Of a stretch of DNA of 64,000 nucleotides, positions 40,901 through 50,100 are shown piece after piece (the first letter of the stretch is position 1; every line of letters begins with the position of its first letter). The notes beneath the pieces are model-generated. The model was not told where the DNA came from. It ran no database searches and saw only the letters and a program-made list of their open reading frames with translations. The stretch lies in IMG/VR virus record IMGVR_UViG_3300010397_000044, positions 1-64,000 of that record; one strand, given 5' to 3'. The position numbers and the translations under genes are program-made. This DNA comes from a virus.

Positions 40901-43618
40901 AAACCTGAAACAATAACCATAAAACCACAAGAAGATGCCCTACAAATCAATGGCCCAAGCGGCCTACTTCAATATCCACAAGAAGGAATTGGAGGCGAAG
41001 GGAGTGGACGTGGAGGAGTGGAACCAAGCCAGCAAGGGGAAATCCCTACCGGAGAAGGTGGACAACAAGGACCACAAGCAGAAGGTGGCAGCAATGTTAG
41101 CAGCCAAGAAACGCCAATCGGGCCTCCTGGGAAAGAAGTAGCAAACGATGAGCTCCCTTTTGGTCATTTGCCAGTCGGTATTTCCCATGAACGGTTTTCC
41201 GATAGGGCGAATGCCGAATTAGGGCTTGCCCCTCCTGAACGCGGTGAAGGGGTAACCTTAGAGCAGGCTATTAACAAGGGAAGAGAATTGATAAAAGAAG
41301 GGGTAAATCCGGATGATGTAGTGGCGCAATTCAAAAAGGATGGGCGGATTGATTCGTCTGCCATGAGCGTAGTACGGGCTAAATACGAGCAATTGGTAAA
41401 AGAAACCAATTATGCAGAGGATAGATATGGGAAAGATAGTCCAGAATACAAAGACGCAGTAAACGAAGAATTGAAATGGAGGGATGAGGTCATTAAACCT
41501 ATGCAGACTGAATGGCATAAAATAGGCATGACCCAACAAGGCGTATCCGATTTGGATGCCGGAACGATCACGGGGATTCGTCGTGCCGTAAAAGAGGTAT
41601 CGGGTAAAGAGTTAACCCCCGAACAGGAAAAGAAGGCTAAGGAACTATCCGACAAGGTTAAATCCCTCACAGACAGAGACAAGCAATTGCAAGCCAAAAT
41701 AGACAAACTATTGTCGGAAAATGAGAAGCTAAAAGACGATAAGACTATAAAAGAAAAAGCTAAAAGTTTAGCAGATAAAATACGCAAAGGGAAGACCAAT
41801 CGCCCGGATTCTTTTTCGGCTGCTACGCCAGCGTCATTAATTTGGGATGCGGCGGTAGAAATAGTCGCAAGTACGGTAGAGGCAGGCGGCACGTTGGCGC
41901 AAGCTGTAGCCGATGGAGTAGCTCATATTAAAGAATCCGAATGGTATAAAGGACTGAATGATGAAGAAAAGAAGGTGGCCGAAAGTGAATTTACGGATGC
42001 CCATTTGGATGTTGAGCGACCAGAAAAGAATATGGCAGAAAGATTTGTGGCTAAAAAGGACAACAAATTTACTGCTGATGAAGCCAAAGATATATGGAGT
42101 TACATCAAAGACAATTATTTGGATAAGGGAACAGAAATCCCAGATGCTATAAAAAATACGGCTAATGATTTGGGCCTTAGCGCAGAACAAGTGATCCATG
42201 CAATGAGCACTCCTAAAGGCGCAAGAGAGATTACAACCGAAATGTTCAAAACGCAATACGAAAGGAGGAAGGCTATAAATTCAGCAAAATATTTTGTAGC
42301 CAATGCTGATAAATCTGCGGTGTCGAAAGCCTTGAACAAACTGCCGTCCATCTTCTTTAACCTGAAAACATGGGGCCACGGTACGGTAGGTAACATTACC
42401 CATGCCGGGCCTAATATCTTCCGCCCATCCACTTGGAAAGCATATTGGCCTAATGTAATGAAGTCGTTTGGTTTGGCATATGGGTCAACAGCCAATTATG
42501 AGAAAGCTATAACTATTTTAAAGGCAAGCCCAAATTTTACTGAGTGGTTGCAAGCTGGATTAGCCGCTGATCCGCAGAAGACATATGATGAATATCAATT
42601 ATTAGGCAAGCCAAAGAAGGACACAAAAACCGGGCAAGCTATCCAGTGGATGAACGAAACCGGTACCCGTGGTTTTGCTGGCCTCAATTTCATGCGGTAC
42701 GACATGGCCCAAATGCTATATAATAAGGCTTCGGATGCCGCAAAAGCTGATCCTGAATTTAGGCAATATGTCGCCGAATTGGTTAACCATGCAACCGGGC
42801 ATAGCGAATGGTCACACAAAGTACCCAAAGCCATAAAGGTCATAACCTTTGCACCGGGGTTGGAGTTGTCAAGATGGCAGCGTATGATAACCGACCCGGT
42901 AAAAGCAGGGAAAACGTTCCTTTCGTGGGATAAGTCTACAGATGCAGAAAAGGCAGCGGCTAAAATTGTGGCAGCTTCTGCCGGGGAAAAAATAGCAGTA
43001 TATGGGACTCTTCTGGCTGCCAATGCTGGACTATTGGCGGCAACTGGTTCAAAACAAAGCGTCAACGTATCCGATCCTACCAAAAGTGATTGGATGCGTT
43101 TCAAATTTGCCAATAAAACGTTAGACGTGAGCGGAAACGTATTATCGCCATATAGATTATTGGCTGTATTGGTGGGGCAGGCTTATTTAGCGAACACAGC
43201 AGACGCTAAAGATATTAAGGGAAAACCGGGCGATAAAGACGCCAATACTTTAACGCAACAAGCTAGATATAAGCTTTCCCCTATAGCTGGTACAGTGACC
43301 GATATTGGAACCGGAACAGATGCAATGGGTAACGTGCTGCCATGGTCAAATGTAAAACCGTCTGCTGGACGGCATAAGTTGACATGGAAGGAATTAATAG
43401 CTAAGGAAGCTCTTCCTATTCCTGTTGCGGCTGGTTTAGAAGCATACTGGCATTCAATGGAAGAAAATGGTATGTCGGAAAGTCAAATCAGTTCAATCAT
43501 GAATGGATTATTATTGTTTGGGGTGGAAGGATTGACTGGGGCTAAATTACAGCCAGATTATTCATTGGATAAGGACAAAGAAAAATCAAAAGCAAGAACA
43601 ACTTCAAGAGCTAAATGA
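37937..43618 (+). CDS. Giant internal (polyvalent) virion protein
   Basis: The 1893 residues start with an acidic, Pro-rich stretch, then two copies of a short module, YDIGDFDTFKKKLQDASKRK and YQLGSYDDFEKKIGF (residues 36-77). Such paired 'Y..Gs..dF.kkl' units occur at the start of Bacteroidota phage internal proteins. A long helical, charged body follows, with a Gly/Gln-rich linker near 1010-1080. The C-terminal third holds hydrophobic helices (AGEKIAVYGTLLAANAGLLA) and WMRFKFANKTLDVSGN, which resemble late domains of polyvalent phage proteins ejected with DNA. No polymerase DxDxD-type motif was seen. A second ORF is overprinted at 40935-41141. Confidence 0.5.
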   Translation: MVEEDVIEAPPIGDEQAPPTPPQDADEKLRALHSAVSHDYDIGDFDTFKKKLQDASKRKAFYDGIGNEYQLGSYDDFEKKIGFVTPPEHHVQHSSLQDIRHLNDIATAPIDLPQGTAAPINTDELYATKKKEKDAFASQLNAQSKMLGDQWGIDPKIAKQAVIDFPDENDEEKVKGFAQLYKDNPIYYRRLKDENDIRTAIAKSPTGGINDANIYNHLQDAQNYDQLQHNIGIQQELMTKSGLGQEYWEKMKQAKAPLINTLDPGLLHQYWNSQDHKLGLTDFQYAGLETLKMFQPELYKQYKSIIMENKGLDEGGNPRPEGQGKKGYEYDRGVENVLYSIERQGRQNTAQYISQHQVELGKQLEKVKNDYQTRINNSKDPEEQKALVEEFKANPLIAEAGKLEEGQQAIDYAQSEDQRRFPLNYSDMSTKLVKDAMDGTTGLIGNTGKFFEGVLTGAGQASDNTIRFIKNTFVNILGSESSKAAQHAKDIGHQSLTELANYEPSSYTGTQSPLLIPDDLKKSVQTIMDDSSLSNAEKEQNAISLVRDNFDNIKINPKAGQQNLTGKAALFTAANTLGQIIGIADQSLLMGGLLGNVTKVQQLTNALVPMYASTQNQLYEQALARGDEKPLLKSSIDAAIISLASLINPDYKVIKGMVGAETGLGKVIAGVDEATWNKVLSENSPIVSKLMAGTKATARQLGLANLQYGLIVPTAQYVVHKNVLNENANLGDMILDGMKQATISMAIPALAHGIWGGIRANQVNPQQKYALVEAGLHPQENIDLINGQIERGQIMPSEADKIKETIKQTGEILKNGEFIKTDGTPMNENEVADVVYNQLRKRALDGKLRNAADPNKPLIEAKIHEINQDISDLHTSDEQKHKTELNKLLTDNLDRIKKNMPAFEGPIRDAIAENRPEEVMQMIADQATETTKVDGKEVSSRSATEEIFGKELVAKAIEISKKKPEKPANIEPEAKPASISVIRPEQINKPETITIKPQEDALQINGPSGLLQYPQEGIGGEGSGRGGVEPSQQGEIPTGEGGQQGPQAEGGSNVSSQETPIGPPGKEVANDELPFGHLPVGISHERFSDRANAELGLAPPERGEGVTLEQAINKGRELIKEGVNPDDVVAQFKKDGRIDSSAMSVVRAKYEQLVKETNYAEDRYGKDSPEYKDAVNEELKWRDEVIKPMQTEWHKIGMTQQGVSDLDAGTITGIRRAVKEVSGKELTPEQEKKAKELSDKVKSLTDRDKQLQAKIDKLLSENEKLKDDKTIKEKAKSLADKIRKGKTNRPDSFSAATPASLIWDAAVEIVASTVEAGGTLAQAVADGVAHIKESEWYKGLNDEEKKVAESEFTDAHLDVERPEKNMAERFVAKKDNKFTADEAKDIWSYIKDNYLDKGTEIPDAIKNTANDLGLSAEQVIHAMSTPKGAREITTEMFKTQYERRKAINSAKYFVANADKSAVSKALNKLPSIFFNLKTWGHGTVGNITHAGPNIFRPSTWKAYWPNVMKSFGLAYGSTANYEKAITILKASPNFTEWLQAGLAADPQKTYDEYQLLGKPKKDTKTGQAIQWMNETGTRGFAGLNFMRYDMAQMLYNKASDAAKADPEFRQYVAELVNHATGHSEWSHKVPKAIKVITFAPGLELSRWQRMITDPVKAGKTFLSWDKSTDAEKAAAKIVAASAGEKIAVYGTLLAANAGLLAATGSKQSVNVSDPTKSDWMRFKFANKTLDVSGNVLSPYRLLAVLVGQAYLANTADAKDIKGKPGDKDANTLTQQARYKLSPIAGTVTDIGTGTDAMGNVLPWSNVKPSAGRHKLTWKELIAKEALPIPVAAGLEAYWHSMEENGMSESQISSIMNGLLLFGVEGLTGAKLQPDYSLDKDKEKSKARTTSRAK
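40935..41141 (+). CDS. Overprinted ORF inside the giant virion protein
   Basis: A 68-residue frame in another reading frame of the giant gene: MPYKSMAQAAYFNIHKKELE, then AKGVDVEEWNQASKGKSLPE and a basic tail. The pattern 'KSxAQAAYFxIHKxELExxGVDxxEWxxASKGxxLPE' looks like a conserved small phage protein family. In the same stretch the giant protein encodes only a low-complexity Gly/Gln/Glu linker, as expected if the small gene constrains the DNA. An ATG with a weak AAGAAG upstream starts it. Alternatively two compensating frameshifts (true or sequencing) have split the domain out of the large protein. Confidence 0.5.
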   Translation: MPYKSMAQAAYFNIHKKELEAKGVDVEEWNQASKGKSLPEKVDNKDHKQKVAAMLAAKKRQSGLLGKK

Positions 43619-45702
43619 TAAAGATATATTATATATTAGACGGAGGCGGTGGGGGCGGAGAGGAGCCGGAACAGCCCAAGAACTACAAACCATTGACAAC
43701 TGCCCAACGTGGCGAATGGAATACATTTCTGGACTATTTGGGAAGTCAGGGTAATATAAATCTGGCTGATCCACAAGTAGGGACCAATTTCTTAAATCAA
43801 TACAAAAAAAACAATCCGAATTTCTCTATAACGCCTGACTTGTTGCCATCTATCCAATACGAACAATACCAATTCAGAAAGGGCAAAAAATTCGGAAATC
43901 TTGACGAAAATCAATTAAAATACATTCGTCAAGGTCTTCCACAGACATATTTGGCGAAGCCAGTAAGCCCCATAAATGGCATTATAAACCCTGAAACCGC
44001 CAAGCTTTATTATCCGCAAGTAGGTCAATATGGGACCGACTTAGAAGCTTATTATGATGCAAAAGTGGGTAAAAGTCCCGCAGTAGCACCCGTGACAACG
44101 AATGCTACTTTAGTAACCCCCATGGTCTATCCAGACAAGGACACACTAAGAAAGAAATATGGCGGTAATCCTTATCTGGCAGATCAAAATAGATACAATT
44201 GGGGCAATAAATTACAGAATGAATTTCCACTTACGGGGGGTAAAGTTAAAGATGCCGTGGTAGATGCGGCAAAATTTAATGGAGTAGACCCTGCATTGCT
44301 ATATAGTTCAGCGATGGAAGAGGGAATGTCAGGGTCGGTAGATGCAAAATATTCAGGGAACGCCAGCGAGGCATATGTAGATTGGGCCAAAAAAAATAAT
44401 GACATAGCGGAAGAGTACCCGGTAGATAGCTTTTATAATTATGGGTTAGACCAATTTTCCGGAATGGCCTCGGGTCTTGAAAAGAAGGGATATTTACCCA
44501 AAGGCTTTAAGGAAAGATTCACGACATTCCCAGCTGAAAATGAAAAAGGAGAGCAGATAAAAGCCTCTGCCTTTAAGAAAGACTCCGATGCCCTCATAGC
44601 TAAAAGCGCAATGATGAGGCTCGCTAAAGACCAGCTTAATGACCACTTATCCACAAATAACGTAAAACTAACCCCTAAACAACAAGAGTTTTTTCTTTTA
44701 GCTAATTATAATGGCGGGGAAGGACTTATGAAAAAAATGCTTCAGTCTTACAAAGAGAAAGGGTATCTGAAGGATGATAAGTTTCTAGACCCTAAATTTA
44801 AACCGGCATCCTATGGAGAAGTTTATAAACACGTTTTGGCCCGGTTGGAAAGTGCCAAACAACTTAAAGAGGAAAAATATTTTGAAGATGATAAAAAGCA
44901 AAGTGATTTCAAAAGTTACAAAATTGCAGACAACAATAACTCTAGTGATATAAGGAATGATGAGACTGTAAATAATTCAGAAAACGAAAGTCAGTCCGAC
45001 ATTGGCCCTATTTCATTTCTTAATTCATATTATGAAAGCCCTGAATTTAAAAGAAAATCGGGGGGAAATTATGAAGCTAACAAGTCTATATATAAAAAAG
45101 GGGCTCAAATGTATGTTCCAAAAATAGTTGAAAGTGATAAAGAAGGCAGTCATTCCGTAGGCCCTGACGAACTTTTTTATTCTAAAAGATTTGAAGAAAA
45201 AGGGAGTCCCACGGTAGTTTTAGATAAAAAACAAGCCAAGGATTTAAAATATGACCTTTTTAATGATGTGCTTCCGCATGAGTATGCACACACTACAAGA
45301 CGACTTAGTCCCAATGACGAACAAAAATTTATTTTAAAAAATAAAAACAATCTGGTAAAGACCCTTTTTGAATCTTATAAACAGGATTCCAGCGGGATGC
45401 AATCAGGTAAAACCTTTTCAGATTGGGCGCATACAATTGCGGACCATACACAACTGCCGGGGGAGAATTATTCTGATCTCAATTCATTAAGGTGGAATTT
45501 GTACAAAGCTGGTATTTATGACGCTAGAAAAGGGCAAATGAATGTCGAGCACCTTAAAAAGGCTATGTCCGACCCTAAATTAAAAGATAACGAATTGTTT
45601 AATAGGCTTTTAAAGTCTTTTTCTCCGGAAGATATAGTGGAGCTAAATAACACTGTAGCATCGACTAAACCGGAAAAAGACAAGGAAGGTTCGAACTCTT
45701 AA
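43615..45702 (+). CDS. Virion-associated lytic protein with C-terminal zincin
   Basis: A 695-residue protein overlapping the previous stop by four bases. N-terminus: a Gly-rich, disordered segment, then Tyr-rich repeats. Residues about 215-400 resemble a lysozyme-like/transglycosylase fold: KVKDAVVDAAKFNGVDPALLYSSAMEEGMSG, split at loops, then the FFLLANYNGGEGLMKKML block ('aaYN.G.....' motif). Residues about 545-580 carry LPHEYAHTTRRL: H555-E556-x-x-H559 is a metallopeptidase zinc site. The fusion would open peptidoglycan by two activities during DNA entry. Domain calls are by motif. Confidence 0.55.
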   Translation: MIKIYYILDGGGGGGEEPEQPKNYKPLTTAQRGEWNTFLDYLGSQGNINLADPQVGTNFLNQYKKNNPNFSITPDLLPSIQYEQYQFRKGKKFGNLDENQLKYIRQGLPQTYLAKPVSPINGIINPETAKLYYPQVGQYGTDLEAYYDAKVGKSPAVAPVTTNATLVTPMVYPDKDTLRKKYGGNPYLADQNRYNWGNKLQNEFPLTGGKVKDAVVDAAKFNGVDPALLYSSAMEEGMSGSVDAKYSGNASEAYVDWAKKNNDIAEEYPVDSFYNYGLDQFSGMASGLEKKGYLPKGFKERFTTFPAENEKGEQIKASAFKKDSDALIAKSAMMRLAKDQLNDHLSTNNVKLTPKQQEFFLLANYNGGEGLMKKMLQSYKEKGYLKDDKFLDPKFKPASYGEVYKHVLARLESAKQLKEEKYFEDDKKQSDFKSYKIADNNNSSDIRNDETVNNSENESQSDIGPISFLNSYYESPEFKRKSGGNYEANKSIYKKGAQMYVPKIVESDKEGSHSVGPDELFYSKRFEEKGSPTVVLDKKQAKDLKYDLFNDVLPHEYAHTTRRLSPNDEQKFILKNKNNLVKTLFESYKQDSSGMQSGKTFSDWAHTIADHTQLPGENYSDLNSLRWNLYKAGIYDARKGQMNVEHLKKAMSDPKLKDNELFNRLLKSFSPEDIVELNNTVASTKPEKDKEGSNS

Positions 45703-45734
45703 AGATTTGTAAATAAAAAACATTAATTTCGATA

Positions 45735-45748
45735 AACCTATTAAAAGT
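45735..45748 (+). repeat. 14-bp repeat shared with 27100-27113
   Basis: AACCTATTAAAAGT, identical to the copy before the capsid gene, here two bases before the ATG at 45750. See the first copy for the argument. Confidence 0.35.
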
Positions 45749-45749
45749 C

Positions 45750-46256
45750 ATGGCGTTAAGCCCCTCATTTACTCTTTCCGGGACATCTGATCCAAGTTCC
45801 CTGACCCTGACCGATACTAGTACCGGAACGGATGGCGCGGTCGTCGGCAGAAAGATAAATCTTTACGACGTTTCAAATAATTTATTTGGATCATCTCCCT
45901 ACGATTTCCCCAACTTCCCTGGCACGACCTCAATTACCATAAATCCTTTTTTAAAGGATAAATCCATTAACGTTGTTGTTACATGGGTTGACAATGTGGG
46001 AACCGTATTATATACCGCGTCTAAAATCTATGCTTCAACTGGATATGGGGAACAATTTTATTCCGGGCTCACAAGAAATTTAACCTCTCAGCCGGGTATA
46101 GCCAATGATCAACAATTCAGGGAGAACTTTAGTTGGTTGAGAACGCTGTTAGATTCAACCGTACTAGCCATCAATAACATGCAGGATATTATAGCAGCCC
46201 AAAACTGTATAGATCAATATAACGGAATGATTCAAAATCAAAACGATTTCTTCTAA
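45750..46256 (+). CDS. Beta-sandwich tail protein candidate
   Basis: A 168-residue protein: a beta-rich first 100 residues (LSPSFTLSGTSDPSSLTLTD ... TTSITINPFLKDKSINVVVT) of the Ig-like or fibronectin-like type, followed by a helical tail with MQDIIAAQNCIDQYNGMIQN. A beta-sandwich plus helix is a typical attachment module of tail fibres. The last base of its stop is the first base of the next start. Position after the lytic gene and before the tail-spike gene supports a tail role. Confidence 0.5.
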   Translation: MALSPSFTLSGTSDPSSLTLTDTSTGTDGAVVGRKINLYDVSNNLFGSSPYDFPNFPGTTSITINPFLKDKSINVVVTWVDNVGTVLYTASKIYASTGYGEQFYSGLTRNLTSQPGIANDQQFRENFSWLRTLLDSTVLAINNMQDIIAAQNCIDQYNGMIQNQNDFF

Positions 46257-47125
46257 TGGCATCTGAAAGAACACCAGCACAAATTTCATTAATTGCAGCC
46301 ATCTGTCAAACGTTGGCCGTTAATGATCGTGCATTTCAGAATGCCGTAAAAGGGTTTGCTTTGGATCAACGGTTAGCTCGTTACATCTACATGAACAGAA
46401 GGTCTTTGGATTATGTTCTTTCTGTAAATCCGTCCGACACAACCTTGCAGGCAATAGCTAATTACGTTTATGCCCTATGTTCACCATATATAGCGAGAGC
46501 GCAGCAAATTATAAATAACCTGCAAGTGGGATTGCCCGTATTAACGGGACCGACAGACCAAAGTACAACGGTTGGCAATAGCGCAACGTTTTCAGTTAGT
46601 GTGTCCGGAACAGGTCCGTTTATGTACCAATGGTATGTAGGCGGAGTGGTTATTGCCGGAGCAACAAGTGCATCATATATAAAAAGTAATGCACAGTTGT
46701 CGGATGACGGTAAATTATATTCGGTGCAAGTTACTAATGTCGCTGGTTCAGTGTTTAGTGGAACGGCAAAATTAAATGTTACATCTGCATATGTGGCCTT
46801 CTATTACTATGGTGATGTAGATTATAGTAGTGATTTAATGTCTGGCAATGATAGCGTACCCTATTTGGGAACATTCCCGGTCACGGCTGGGCAACCATTG
46901 AGCTTTACATGGCCTTCAGGAGCGGCGAACAATAAATACATAGTTGTAAAATATCCGGGGGCAGAATCCGTTAAAACGCAATACTCTAATCTGCCTTTGA
47001 ATAACGGGCTTATACCCAGTATAGCCTTTGAAAATGTCTCAACAATAGGATCATTTAAATACATATTCAGTCGAGGAGGAAATCCTTTCTCGATGAATAC
47101 GGCAAATGCATTAATTTTTAGTTGA
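46256..47125 (+). CDS. Ig-domain tail protein
   Basis: A 289-residue protein. Residues 1-95 are helical (SLIAAICQTLAVNDRAFQNA ... LSVNPSDTTLQAIANYVYAL). Residues about 100-175 are a clear immunoglobulin-like (I-set) domain: VGNSATFSVSVSGTGPFMYQ with the conserved 'f.v.vsG...p.yqWy' and SDDGKLYSVQVTNVAGS with 'DsG.Y.c.v.N.aG'. The final 110 residues are a Tyr-rich beta-sandwich. Ig-like domains on phage virions bind carbohydrates. Position next to the tail-spike suggests the same here. Confidence 0.7.
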   Translation: MASERTPAQISLIAAICQTLAVNDRAFQNAVKGFALDQRLARYIYMNRRSLDYVLSVNPSDTTLQAIANYVYALCSPYIARAQQIINNLQVGLPVLTGPTDQSTTVGNSATFSVSVSGTGPFMYQWYVGGVVIAGATSASYIKSNAQLSDDGKLYSVQVTNVAGSVFSGTAKLNVTSAYVAFYYYGDVDYSSDLMSGNDSVPYLGTFPVTAGQPLSFTWPSGAANNKYIVVKYPGAESVKTQYSNLPLNNGLIPSIAFENVSTIGSFKYIFSRGGNPFSMNTANALIFS

Positions 47126-47142
47126 GCTAAAATGTAAACGAT

Positions 47143-50100
47143 ATGGCCCAAGCAGAAGGAAGGAGGTTGAAGAATAAATATCTTCCCCTCTTTCTGACAA
47201 TAATTCTAGTATTTATATATACGGTTTCGTTTTCACAAACGTTTAACCCATCTCTTCACGTCGTCGTTAATTCAGCAATAGGGGAAGCTCAAGCAGCGCC
47301 ACTGGATGCTCGTAGTATGTTTTATGATACGTCAAATTTTAGGTACCGCGCCTACCAAAATACTTCAGAAGTAAAATCATACTTAAATCTACCCAAATAC
47401 AGATTCGGCAACTTTCTTATCGTTGTAGACTCAGGGGGAATATTGCAGCCAAATGGAACATATGTCGGTGGAGTTAATACATTTTGGATGTTTAGGGATT
47501 CCACCGCAGATGCTAATTTAGTTAAACTCAACCTGACGGGAAGTTCGGGACCTTGTGTGGGCTGTCTTTTAGCTGCTAATAACCTAAATGATGTTGCTAA
47601 TAAACCGACAGCATTATCTAATTTAGGAATTGGGAGCATGGGTTTATTAAGTTCAACCGCAAGTGGAGATTTGAATGGCATTTGGCCCAATATTACAGTT
47701 CAGCGTTTTAATAATCAATTGCCGGCCTATTATCTAAATTATAATAACCTAACCAATCAACCCGTAATCCCTGCTCAAATAAACATTACAGACGCTGGTC
47801 TTTTCACGCATACCGGCACCTACCCTAACCTTACCTTTAATTCCAGGACTCCCGGATTCGAGGAGACTATAATTCAAAATAATGCATTATCGGGAGATAG
47901 AACTATAAACGGGGGAGCTTTTAATCTTTTGATTAGTGGCACGGGGGCGTTGGGAATTCCTGTTGGCACAACTGCGCAACGTCCATCATCCCCAGTTACT
48001 GGAATGTTGCGTTTTAATACAGACTCTCTGAAAAAGGAAACTTACAATGGGAGCACATGGGTAAGCGATGGAACGGGCGGCGGAGGCGGGGGTAGCGGGA
48101 TTACCGCCTTAACAGGAGATGGAACAGCTTCAGGAACGGGATCGGTTCCCTTTACGTTGGCAACTGTTAATAGTAACGTATTCGGGTCTAATACATTTTT
48201 GAAATTTGGAGTAAATGGGAAGGGCCTCGTTACTTCGGCGACTGCTGTAGTGAGCGGAGACATTACCAGTGCATTAGGGTATACCCCGTATAATTCAACA
48301 AACCCAGCTGGTTACATAACCGGTAATCAGTCTATTTCTTTTACCCCCAATGCAGGCGGAGACGTTACGGGATCGTCTTCGGGAACAACTTCTTTAACCC
48401 CTACACTTACGATAGGTAATAACAAGGTGACTTATGCTAAGATTCAAGCAGCTTCCGGAGCAGCCTTATTAGGAGCAACAGGAGCAGGTAATTATCAAGA
48501 AATAACATTAGGAACGGGCCTCTCTTTTGCGGGATCGGTTCTTAATGCAGCACCCGGCGGGGCAACAAACTCAAATATTGGTGCTGGTTTCCGTTGGGCC
48601 GTTCCCTCAACAAACAATATCAAGACTGCTTTCGGAAGCGCATTTATAGCATACGACTCAACCACTAACACTAATGCTTTAACAGCAAAGATAGCCAATG
48701 GAACGCCTAATTATCTTTTAGGGTGGGATGGGTCTGGCAATCCAGCAGCATTAAAACCAGATACACTTTTTTATGCCCAGTTAGGTCAACCCGGAGATTC
48801 TGTTGGATGGATAAACTCTCTTGGAGTGATTAATTTTAGATTAATGCGAGATTCGCTATCATTTCATCACATAACAAATCCAGATGGGAGCTGGACTTTT
48901 TATTCTGCTGCAACTGGTGATTCTGGTATTGTAGCCGGATATGGTATTTCTGTAAGTAGAATAGCCGCTAATAATAGAATTGTATTTGCAGATACTTCTA
49001 TTCCAAATGGAATAGCGCCGCGTCACGTTGTGATAGATACCGCATTTAATAGATTTGTGCGTACAGATTCTGTCAATATAAGATTCAGAAACCCTGACTT
49101 TAATACACAGCAAATATATTTAGATGCTGGAGTAGTAGCTGGGGTGTTTTACTATGACAACACGGATATAACCACAGCGGATGACAGCGTAATGACCTTC
49201 GTTACAAATCAAGGCAAAAGATGGAAGAGGTTAATCACTACGCCGTATATAAATGTAAAGTGGTTTGGTGCGCTGGGTAACGGGGCGCATAACGATATAC
49301 CCAATATTACCAAAGCTATAGCATGGTTAAATAACAATACTAATAGCCCTACAAGAGTATTGTATTTCCCGTCTGGCAATTATGTTATTAATAGTCCAAT
49401 CATTGTGGCTAGATTTAATGGCACAACATATTCTCAGGTTAATATGACATTGATGGGTCAGGCAAACGCTAAAAATTCCCCATCTCAATATACATCTGTA
49501 ATTACTCCTACATTCAATAATACATTTGCAATAGGTATTCAATTAGGAAAGGGGTGTAATATAGAAAACTTTAAAATATCCGGGCAATTCTCTTTCCCGA
49601 ATACTCTAAGTAATATTAGTGTTGATACATTAACTGAAGCTCAATGGACAGACGGATCGGCACGACAAAATACAGTTACTCCATATGCCGGTATCGCTAT
49701 TGATCCATTTTCCGACTCTTTATCTTATACCTCAAATTCGGATTTATATCCGGGACTTCATTCTTATTGCCCTGCTGGATTACCAAGGGCTGGTAGTACA
49801 GATATAAACATCAAAAACTGCAATATAACTCAATTCATAGTTGGGGTCATATTGTCTCCATCCAATCAGCAAAATGCTGACGAAATAAACATGGATCAAG
49901 TTAATATAGGGGGCAATAAAGTAGGATTCGCATTTTGTCAATCTCAATCTAAAGATTGTAATGTAACAAGGTTTATGGCTTGGGCACCAGTCTATAGCAT
50001 ATTTGATAATGCTACCTACGGGATTAGACATGGTGATGGTGCTGGTTCGCCAAATATAAATGGCGGCAACATAGCTTCTCAGGTATATCAGCTGGGTTAT

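Noticed and set aside
41410-42256. Two further minus-strand frames of 139-160 codons opposite the giant gene
   Set aside because: Ser/Leu/Phe-rich shadows of Lys/Glu-rich plus-strand codons. No start context or operon partner.
42595-43113. Long minus-strand frame (172 codons) opposite the giant virion gene
   Set aside because: It lies wholly opposite a good plus-strand coding frame, has shadow-type composition (Ser, Ala, Leu, Cys repeats) and no neighbouring minus-strand genes.
37937-43618. Giant virion protein as a virion RNA polymerase of the crAss type
   Set aside because: No DxDxD-type catalytic motif was seen and the body is mainly low-complexity helices.
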